Assembly (NCBI RefSeq): GCF_024586915.1
Contig: NZ_JANBVS010000028.1
Span: 1 to 64,000 of the forward strand
Reading direction: 5' to 3'
Source: Bradyrhizobium sp. SRS-191
Lineage (GTDB): Bacteria; Pseudomonadota; Alphaproteobacteria; Rhizobiales; Xanthobacteraceae
DNA length: 64,000 nt
A program made the translations under genes and the position numbers. Within the stretch, counting starts at the first letter, position 1; the number at the start of each line of letters is the position of its first letter. The notes beneath the pieces were generated by a model that saw nothing but the letters and a program-made list of their open reading frames with translations, searched no databases and was not told the origin of the DNA. Shown here piece by piece: positions 16,898-24,800 of this stretch.

Positions 16898-17239
16898 TCA
16901 CTCGACGACCAGCGTGCCCTTGTTGCCCTGGTGAAAGTCGTCGAAGAACTCGTAGCGGCCGGGCTTCTGCGCCTTGACCTTCACGACGCCTTCCATGTTC
17001 GGCTTGATCACCGTCTCGAACTGCAGCGGCTCGCTCTCGAACTCGACGGGCGCGCCATCCAGGTTCTTGACCTTGAACACGATCGGCGTATCGGCCGGCG
17101 CCTTCAGCTCGGCCGGCTGAAACTTGTTGTCCTTCACCGAAATCTCGATGGTGGTCTCGGCTGCGCCGGCAGGCATTGCAACCGCCGCGGCCAGCAGCGT
17201 GACGGCTCCTGCGGCGAGTACGTTCTGAAAGAGCTTCAT
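16898..17239 (-). CDS. Periplasmic cupredoxin-like protein without type-1 copper cysteine
   Basis: This is a 113-residue secreted protein. The signal peptide MKLFQNVLAAGAVTLLAAAV ends around residue 27 (AGAAE), and a cupredoxin-fold domain of about 85 residues follows: TTIEISVKDNKFQPAEL, then TPIVFKVKN and GRYEFFDDFHQGNKGTL. There is no Cys in the mature chain, so a blue-copper site is excluded. Met82 and His103 with nearby acids could bind copper or iron in the manner of the P19/EfeO-N-like subgroup, which is an inference. Such proteins often accompany high-affinity iron permeases, but no permease gene is present here. The ATG at 17239 was chosen for the signal peptide. Confidence 0.8.
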   Translation of the reverse strand: MKLFQNVLAAGAVTLLAAAVAMPAGAAETTIEISVKDNKFQPAELKAPADTPIVFKVKNLDGAPVEFESEPLQFETVIKPNMEGVVKVKAQKPGRYEFFDDFHQGNKGTLVVE

Positions 17240-17836
17240 GATGTATGTCCCTGTCCCGAATTCACCCGTGTGCCGGATGTCTTCTCTGCCCACCGCTCCC
17301 GGCGAGGCTCCGACACTTCGTAGAACGACTATAAAGTTTCGAATGCGGCAATTTGCCGTGCCGAACTTTGGCAAACTCGTTGTGTGCGACAAAGCGCGTC
17401 GATTTGTTAGTTTCACAGCATCGACGTGACATGCAGCGCACTCGCCGACGCCGGCGCGCACGACGTCATGTGCCGAAGACCAGGAAAATAGCGGCTTTTT
17501 CCGCACGAATCGCAATGGCTGCTCGATGCCACTTAGTTCGCGTTCCGGACTGTTCTGATCTGAGACATCACGGCCGGTCGCGGAGCTGGCGAAGCACTAC
17601 GAAGCCGACGACGGCTCATGCCGATCGCGGCGAGCTTGCGGCATCATCAGGACGCCGGCCGCCGAATCATCGGGACGGCTCCGGCGCCGAACATGCGTTC
17701 GATCCGATCGCCGACCTCCGCACGCCCCATGCATCCTTGCGCCTTCCCGGCGCGGCGCGTCCATCGATCGCGGCGGGCGCACCCTCGCCTGCCTGCTAAT
17801 TGCCGATCGAGGACATGCCATCGGGACGCAGCGAGG
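17240..17836. other. Intergenic region, nothing identified
   Basis: These 597 bases lie between the cupredoxin-like gene start and the end of the cytochrome b gene. No gene with plausible composition, no RNA gene and no clear terminator were seen. The stretch near 17330-17440 is comparatively AT-rich and is the likely promoter area of the cupredoxin-like gene. Confidence 0.5.
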
Positions 17837-18634
17837 TTACCTGCCGACCCCGAGCCGCTTGTCGTGAACGCTGAGCGAACGCGGCATGCGCGCCGGTCCC
17901 GGCGGCTTCGCCGCGGCGGCAATTTGCGGATTCGCACGCAGCGGCGGCAGATCCGGCACGACCGAAATGTGCTCCTCTTCGACGGCAGGCTCGGCTGCCG
18001 GCTTCCGTCTCTCAGCCATGATGGGGCGTGCCGCAGACGGCGCCGCACGCAGGACGCCCGGCACGCGCTTGCGTCCCGTGAGCATCGCACGCGCCAGATT
18101 CTCACGCTGCAGCAGGCTCATCCACAGCGTCCCGAGCACGTGCACGGCGATCAATGCAATGATGGCATTGGACGACAGCGCATGCGCCTGCTCGATCCAG
18201 CCGACGCCGAAGAACCGGACCGAAACCTGCATGACCCCGCTGACGGTCGAGACGATCAGGAGCGCCAGCATCACGACCAGCATCGCAGCCCCGGCCGGAT
18301 TCAGGCCGAGATAGCGCCCCGTCTCTCCGCGCAACATGCCCAGGATATACTGAGGCGCTGCCCGCAGCTTGAGGCTGATGCGCGCGAACAGCGAATGCCG
18401 GCTGCCGATCAGCCCCCAGATCAGCCTGAAGGCGAGCAGGCCGATGACGGCATAGCCTGCCGTCCGATGCAATCGATCGTAGGTGTTGGGCGTGACACAG
18501 GCGACGAGCACCGAGGCTGCGAGAGCCCAATGCCAGACGCGCAGCGGAAAGTCCCAGACCGCAACGGTGTCCGAACGTGAGTTCGCCGGGGCCTCGGACG
18601 AGACGCTCCGGTGTGCCTGTCCTGCGTCACGCAT
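17837..18634 (-). CDS. Cytochrome b561-type membrane protein
   Basis: This 265-residue protein has four or more helices between residues 30 and 200 and a cytoplasmic Pro/Ala-rich tail. Candidate haem histidines are in RVWHWALA (helix 1), DRLHRTAGYAV (helix 2) and the last membrane region (EQAHALSSN and ALIAVHVLG). This is the pattern of bacterial di-haem b561 / Ni-Fe-hydrogenase-type cytochrome b subunits. It begins 10 bases after a PepSY-like protein gene, a recurrent pairing in proteobacteria thought to pass electrons between the quinone pool and periplasmic partners. The ATG at 18634 is taken because it fits the spacing to that gene. The tail after residue 205 is low-complexity. Confidence 0.85.
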   Translation of the reverse strand: MRDAGQAHRSVSSEAPANSRSDTVAVWDFPLRVWHWALAASVLVACVTPNTYDRLHRTAGYAVIGLLAFRLIWGLIGSRHSLFARISLKLRAAPQYILGMLRGETGRYLGLNPAGAAMLVVMLALLIVSTVSGVMQVSVRFFGVGWIEQAHALSSNAIIALIAVHVLGTLWMSLLQRENLARAMLTGRKRVPGVLRAAPSAARPIMAERRKPAAEPAVEEEHISVVPDLPPLRANPQIAAAAKPPGPARMPRSLSVHDKRLGVGR

Positions 18635-18644
18635 GATCGTCAGA

Positions 18645-18923
18645 TCACTTCGCCTTGGTATGCTTCAGCGCGAGGTCCTCCGGGCTGTAGAACAGCTCGA
18701 ACAGCTTGCCGCCCTTGACGCCGTAGACCTCGTAGCAGGTGCCCTCGATCTTGGTCTGGCGCACCTCGTAGCCCGCCGCCTTCGCCTTGGCTTCGGCGTC
18801 GGCCACGGTCTTCCACGACGCTTTGTCGAGCTTGGTGCAATCCTTGTAGCCGTCGGCGAGTGCAGCGGAGCCGGACACCGCGCCCATCGCGAATGCAACG
18901 ACCATGATCTTGATGACCTTCAT
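18645..18923 (-). CDS. Periplasmic PepSY-like small protein
   Basis: This is a 92-residue secreted protein. The signal peptide MKVIKIMVVAFAMGAVSG ends near ALADG, and the single domain has KDCTKLDKASWKTVADAEA, GYEVRQTKIEGTCYEVYGV and FELFYSPEDL. That arrangement (two Cys, W near the start, then a beta-hairpin around CYEV) is that of short PepSY_2-type proteins found beside cytochrome b561 genes. The b561 gene follows after 10 bases, so the two are probably one operon with this gene first. A metal- or haem-linked redox role is inferred from the pairing. Confidence 0.8.
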   Translation of the reverse strand: MKVIKIMVVAFAMGAVSGSAALADGYKDCTKLDKASWKTVADAEAKAKAAGYEVRQTKIEGTCYEVYGVKGGKLFELFYSPEDLALKHTKAK

Positions 18924-19745
18924 TATTCAAATCCTCCTCGAAGACTGCGCCGTCGGCGCCTCCAGCGCTCAATGCGCGAGCTACAAAGGGAGGGAGATTT
19001 CAACGAAACTTGGACAGCGCCGGCTGCGCCGCGCGGCCTGCGATCCGCATGCGCGTCGCAACTCGTCCCGCATGCGGCCGCATTGTCGCTGGCAGGCGGA
19101 CGCATATACGTTGCAGGCAAGATCGAACGATGTCGGCGCAACGCTGATGGTTTCTGATGCCACGCGGCTCGCGTCGTTGCGTTCGCTTGCAAGTGATATT
19201 GATTCGCAAGCAGGTATCGCCGACGCGATGGACCATCGGCGTTCTCTCCGCGCGCGACGTAACGCTGCAGACAGATCCAGGATCACACTCCTGCCCGATT
19301 GTAGCTGTGACGACGGTGCGGCGAGAAGGAAGCTAACAGCGGCGAGCTGCGACCTTAGGCCTCAGAAAAAATTTTTGAGCTCAGCGATTCCTTGCTCGCC
19401 GGAGCGCAGCGACGATACGTGAAAGCGACTGTCACGCGACCACGACGCTGCCCTGGCCACTCTGCGCACATCCGGGCGAAGCAACGCGCGCTCGCGCTGA
19501 GGGCTGCCGCTTCAACCGCGACCGGCGCCCTTGCCGATGCGGACAACCTACAGCATGGCGGATCGCTGCAGAGAAGGACTCATCGGAGGCCTCGGCTACG
19601 CCGCTCGTGTCGAGCAAGCGCTGCTGTGATCGATCGCTCCTGAAACAGCAGCCGGCGCAGCTCACGACAGCGCGTACGCGCTGGGGATCGATGACGCGCA
19701 AGAGCCGGCCGCGCCGCGACCAGCCGCGATCCATCCTGGGAGCGA
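18924..19745. other. Intergenic region, no gene supported
   Basis: These 822 bases hold only short frames of poor composition on either strand. The part next to 18923 should contain the PepSY-b561 promoter. An AT-rich near-palindrome, ctcagaaaaaatttttgag, lies at 19361-19379. No tRNA-like or repeat structure was recognised. Confidence 0.5.
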
Positions 19746-20360
19746 TCAGCGCGTGCCGGAGAAGACGCGGCTGATGAAGTCGGAGCTCTCCGGCGACTTC
19801 GTCATCTCCGGAGTTACCGTGGGCTGCAGCGGCAACGGCTCTGCTGGCGCGGCGGCGCGCTCCATCAGCTTGCGCCGCTCATTGGTGCTCCGGGTGGCGC
19901 GCGCCTGCTCTTCTCCGCTCGACTTGCCGACCGTGATCATGATCTTCTCGGAGACCACGGGCGGATCGAAGTTGATGTGCTTGGTATCGCCCAGCACGAG
20001 CTGCAGCGTATGCTTGCCGGGCGGCAGCTCGATGCGCGCTTCGGTCTCGCCGGCCGCATAATGGATGTGCTTCTTGTCGCGGGGTATCGCCTCGCCCGCC
20101 TGCATCGTCTCGTCGACATCGATCAGCAGATGATGATGGCCGCTGCCGGCGAAATCGTCACCGGCATGCGTCACGCCCATGTTGCGCAGGCCGAAGCGGC
20201 AGATGAAGGGACCGCTCACCGTCTCGCCGTCCGCCGGCGAGATGAAGTAGACGCGGGCGTCCTTTGCCGATTTGGTGCCCTTGGCCGACAGCAGCGACGG
20301 CGCGAGCGCGAGCGAGATGGTCAAGATCAAACAGAATCGCCTGGACGTGATCCGCAACAT
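19746..20360 (-). CDS. Secreted DUF4399 domain protein
   Basis: This is a 204-residue protein with an N-terminal signal peptide (CLILTISLALAPSLLSAKG) and one DUF4399 domain (about 30-135). The domain shows VYFISPADGETVSGPF, GLRNMGVTHAGDDF, SGHHHLLIDVD and the HTLQLVLGD strand. Clustered histidines (GSGHHH and KKHIHYA) suggest metal binding, which is an inference. The C-terminal 65 residues are low-complexity. It starts 9 bases after the stop of the FGE-like gene and is the last gene of the three-gene unit 19746-27079. The function of DUF4399 is unknown. Confidence 0.85.
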   Translation of the reverse strand: MLRITSRRFCLILTISLALAPSLLSAKGTKSAKDARVYFISPADGETVSGPFICRFGLRNMGVTHAGDDFAGSGHHHLLIDVDETMQAGEAIPRDKKHIHYAAGETEARIELPPGKHTLQLVLGDTKHINFDPPVVSEKIMITVGKSSGEEQARATRSTNERRKLMERAAAPAEPLPLQPTVTPEMTKSPESSDFISRVFSGTR

Positions 20361-20369
20361 TCAGTGCCC

Positions 20370-21845
20370 CTATGGTGACGACGCGACGCGGAAGCCTAAG
20401 GTCTGATGCCGGATGCGGCCGTCGTAGCGATCGCGGCTTCCTGCCCGTGCCTCGGCCGAACCGTTCTTCCACGACCCGGAGCGGATGACGCGCGCGTAGC
20501 TGCCCTCTTCGAGCCAGGCCGAGCCGTCGGCCGGCGCGCCCTTGTAGTTCTTGTGCCAGGAGTCCGCGACCCACTGGCCGACGCCGCCGCCCATGTCGAA
20601 CAGGCCGAACGGATTCGCCGGCGCGCTGCCGATCTTCGGCGGCTGGTCGGAGTCCGCATCGCTGCCGCCGTTGCAGCCTTTGCAGTTGGCCATGCCCGGA
20701 CGCATGCGGTCGCCCCACCAATAGCGGGTGCGCTGGCCGCCGCGCGCGGCATATTCCCACTCGGCCTCCGTCGGCAGCCGGAACGACTTGCCGGTCGCCC
20801 TGGAGAGCCAGGCGAGATAGGCCTGCGTGTCGTCATAGCTCACATTGACGACCGGACGATCATCGGGCCCGGAGGCGATGTCGGGGCAGCTGGCGGCCGC
20901 CACGCACTGCTTCCACTCGCCGACGGTCACGGGATGCTTGCTCAGCGCGAACGGCCGGATGCTGACCTGATGCGCCGGCTGCTCGGAATCGTCGTCACCG
21001 CCCATCGAAAAGCTGCCGCCGGCGATTGCGACCAACTCCGGCACGCGCAGCTTCGGCTCGGGCTCCGGCGCGGCGCGCGGCGGGGCCGCGGGCTCGGCAA
21101 CCGGCGGAGCAACGTCCGTGCTCGCGGTCGGACGCGGAGCGACGAAGCTGCTGGACGGCGGCCGTGAGGCGGGTGACGAATCCGGCGGCGGAGACGCCGT
21201 CTCCAGCGGAATCCGCCGCGGCGACGATGGCGGCGCGCTGGAGAGCGCGTCGCGCTGCGTGCCGGACGAGCCCGTCCATCCAGGCGGCGGCTGAATCAGC
21301 AGCCTGATCTCGCGCAGCGGCAGCAGCACGCCGCCGAGAAAGACGATGCCGAGGACCAGGACGCCGACGGCGGCGCGGATCAGCGTCTTGCGAAATCCTG
21401 CCGATCGGGCGAGCAGCGAGCGCCACCAGCCGGCTCGCGCGGCGTCCTCGTGATCATCGTGGAGGCTGTCCTCCCAGTGCTCCGTGAAGGCGGGCGTGGG
21501 CTCAGGAACCAGTTGCGGACGCGCGGGCGAAACCAGCGGCGGCGGTTCGTGCCCGGCCATTGCATCGGCCTCGCCGGCCTCCCACTCGGGCTCAAGCGAC
21601 TGCTCGAGGGCGCCGCACATCATCAGCAGGAGGCCGCCCTCGCTCTTGCCGGTCCAGCGCTCCTGCACCTCGGGGCACTCGACCTGGTCCTCGACGCTGA
21701 GGAAGCTCGGCGGACGCATTGCGCTGAGCGAGACCTGCACCGTGCGGCCACAACGCCGGCACGCGACCGCGCGGGAATCCGACGGCAGGCTGTCCTCGGC
21801 GAGCCGGGGCGCCCGCAGCCATTGCAACGCTGAAGTCTCGCTCAT
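20370..21845 (-). CDS. Membrane-anchored FGE-sulfatase-like protein lacking catalytic cysteines
   Basis: The protein has 491 residues. A cytoplasmic N-terminus with Cys29-x2-Cys32 and Cys57 (zinc-ribbon-like) is followed by a membrane helix at about 157-176, a Pro/Ser-rich spacer to about 265, and a formylglycine-generating-enzyme-type domain at 268-490 that should lie in the periplasm. The family landmarks are present: GGSFSMGGDDD, HPVTVGEWKQC, RLPTEAEWEYAARGG, NPFGLFDM and GFRVAS. The usual GNVWEW is GGVGQW, and the C-terminal SGSWKNG-to-GFR segment has no Cys, so sulfatase-activating oxidase activity is not expected; a binding or structural role is inferred. The ATG at 21845 follows GAGGA by 5 bases. 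The giant gene ends 32 bases upstream. Confidence 0.8.
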   Translation of the reverse strand: MSETSALQWLRAPRLAEDSLPSDSRAVACRRCGRTVQVSLSAMRPPSFLSVEDQVECPEVQERWTGKSEGGLLLMMCGALEQSLEPEWEAGEADAMAGHEPPPLVSPARPQLVPEPTPAFTEHWEDSLHDDHEDAARAGWWRSLLARSAGFRKTLIRAAVGVLVLGIVFLGGVLLPLREIRLLIQPPPGWTGSSGTQRDALSSAPPSSPRRIPLETASPPPDSSPASRPPSSSFVAPRPTASTDVAPPVAEPAAPPRAAPEPEPKLRVPELVAIAGGSFSMGGDDDSEQPAHQVSIRPFALSKHPVTVGEWKQCVAAASCPDIASGPDDRPVVNVSYDDTQAYLAWLSRATGKSFRLPTEAEWEYAARGGQRTRYWWGDRMRPGMANCKGCNGGSDADSDQPPKIGSAPANPFGLFDMGGGVGQWVADSWHKNYKGAPADGSAWLEEGSYARVIRSGSWKNGSAEARAGSRDRYDGRIRHQTLGFRVASSP

Positions 21846-21877
21846 GCCGTCCTCGCCTCGTTGGCCCGCCAATCCCG

Positions 21878-24800
21878 TTACTGACCCCAGTTGGCGAAGG
21901 CGTCCTTGAACACGCGGTCGCCCTCGGTGCCCTTCTCGATCGACAGCAGCGCGCGGTTGCCGCCCTCGTAGACGATCGGGATGTCGAACCACTGCTTGCC
22001 CTTGAGCAGCATGAGATTGCGCTTGGTATCGACCTCGTTGGCGGACAGCGCGACCATGAAGAACTTCGGCGTCACCTTGGCGGTCTGGGTCACCAGCGCC
22101 GTGCCGCGCTCGGCTTCCTCACCCTTCAGGCCGATGCCGCGCAGGCTCGTCAGTCCGGTCACCGCCTGATCCGGCCAGTCGAATTTGAGCTCCATGACGT
22201 GGCTCGCCGGCATCTCCATCTCGGCGTTCCGCCGCAACGAGAGCGTGACCTTGGTGCCGTTCTCGATCTCGATCTCGCCCTTGATCGCGGGCGCCGCATC
22301 GACCCGCGGTCCCTTGCCCTGCTCGACCGACCACGTCACCTTGCCGGGATAGCGCTTGCCTTTCGGATCCTGCGGATCCTCGTAGTAGAGATAGGCCTGC
22401 GCGGGCGTGCTGACCGGCACGCTCATGCCGACGGTGGCATGCTCTTCGGCCGCAGCGGCGACGACCGGCTTGCCGTCCGGCATGATGCGCTCGGCACTGA
22501 CCTTGCGCGCACCCGGCTCGCCGGCGGCGGGCAGCGTCGCAGCCGCGGTCGCATCGCTCAACGGCACCTGCAGCCATTCCGACGCACGCTGCCACGACAC
22601 GGCCGCGCCGACGATCACGAGCAGTCCGGCGGCCGCGACCGCCATCACCCGCCGGCTCGGCAGGCGGCGGCGCGGCGCAGCCGTGGTTTCCGCCGCCTTG
22701 AACGCCACCGCGACGAGCGAGGGATGGATCTTGGTCTCCTCGACCGGTGCAGCGGGCGCCGGCGTCGCGACCACATCGGACTTCGGCGGCTCGGCACTCG
22801 CGGCCGGCAATTCCACCACAACTGCCACGGGCTTCTCTTCGGCCGGGCGCAGCGCGACCGGCGCGGGCGTGTCGACGACGACCCGCGGCGCTTCGCGCAC
22901 GGTGACGGCGTGAAGCTCGGTCTTTTCGGGGCTGACCGGCGGCACCACGGGCGGCAGTGCAGGCGGTGTCGGCGGCGCCACCGCGGGGACGGTAACCTCG
23001 GCGGCAGGCGCCCGTGGCGGACGCCGGCGCAGCACGCGGATCTCGGGCGACGGTTTGGCCGGCGCGCTGGTGTCCGGCCGCTGCGGTACCGCCCTGTCGC
23101 TCACCTTGCCGGCGGGCGCGATGCCGTCGGCGCCGGAGCGGCGCGCCATCGAGAGATATTTCGCGACGGTGGCGATCTCCTCCTCGAGCGAATGCGTCGT
23201 GCTCACCGAGCGCGGCGCCGGCCGTCGCGCCGCTCCGGCCGCAGAGCTCCGTGCCGGCTTCGGCAGTTCGGCGGCTCGCATGTCGGCAGGCTTGGAGATC
23301 TCCGCCATCCGCGGGGCCGGATCGACAGCCGCGGGCCGCGAGCGCAGCTCGATGATGCGATCCGGAAACAGGATCTCGGCGAGATCGCGCAATGACGCAT
23401 CCGGCAACAGCAGCCGTCGCAACGGCGATGGAATGCCCCGCAGCATCTTGGGATCGCTGCGGCCGACGGCGGCAGCGATCCTGCCGGCCGCGGTGAGCAC
23501 GGCGTCGCGACGTTCATCGCTGACCAGCACCTTGCGGGCGCGCAGCATCGCCGTCAGCTCGCGCAGATCGGAGCGCGAGGCATGGTCGACGACCAGGAGA
23601 TCGAAGGTGCCGATCCGAGCCGGCAGCAGTTCGGCGACACGCCGGGCCGGCATGATGTGGCACGGGACGTCCTCAAGCCAGCCATCCAGCGACTTGCGCG
23701 CGGCGAAGCGCAGACGGCGGGCGCTCGGGCCGGAGCAGGCCTGTGCCATCTTCTGCATCGTATCGCTGAACTGCTTCAGCGATTGCCTGACGGCGCCGCT
23801 CGCATTCTGCGCAATGCCGAGCGACATGCGGGCGCTGATCACGGATTCGAACAGCGCCAGCGATCGCTTCTCGAGCCGCAGGCGCTGCGCAGCGAGATCG
23901 TGCAGCAGCTGCCGCTCCTCGGGATTTTCGATCCGCATCAGCACGGCCCAGTTCCAGGCCGTCATCCAATCGGACAATTTCTCTGCGTCCTCGGTCCCCG
24001 GCGTCGCAACCGATCGCAGCCGCTCCGCGAGTTTCGGTGCGCCGGCAGCGACCGTCAGCCGGCACGCCGTCCTGATCAGCTCGTAGTCCGCACCGGCTGC
24101 GCGGATCTCGTCCATGGCCGCGAGAATGCCGGCCCAGCGCGCTTCGAGCTCATGGGCATCAGCCTCGGCATCGCCGACCCGTGACAGCACGTCCGTCTGC
24201 ACGACGGCGGCGAGCTCGCCGGCCCCGGCAAATAGTTCGCCGAGACGCGCCAGCTCGACCAGCGGTCCGGACACGCGCTTCATCACGCTACGGATCGCGG
24301 CGGCGAAGGCGATCGGCCGCTGCATGTCGGCCAGCATCGCGCTGACCTCGGCGTCCTGCATCGACAGCTTGCGGCAGGCGTCGACCACGTTGCGCATGGC
24401 GAGCGCCGCGGTCACCATCGCCGCGTCGACGCTCTTGACGATGCGCTCGAGGTCATCGAAGGCGCGCGCCGATTCCAGTTGCAGCACCGGGGCGTCGATC
24501 TTGGTCGCAATCGAGGTCCATCGCGACCGGAGCGCATGCAACTCATGCCGCCACAGCAGGAAACGCGCGACAACCTGCCAGTCCGTCGGCGCCTGCGGCG
24601 CAATCCCATCCACCGTGATGGCGTCGACGGCAGCTTTCAAGGCGCGGCGCGACGGCGTGAAGCGTGCGAACGGCTTCTCACCGGCCGCGAGCCGCTCGAC
24701 GACACGGATGGCATCGCGCTTGGTGAAGGCCTCGACCGGCGCCTGCACCTGTCGCTTGGCGAACTCTGCGCTGCGCGACAGCTGGAACGAGGCGTCGCGC

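Noticed and set aside
19361-19379. AT-rich palindrome as a terminator
   Set aside because: It has no GC-rich stem and lies about 440 bases from the nearest gene end, so it was left as an unexplained sequence.
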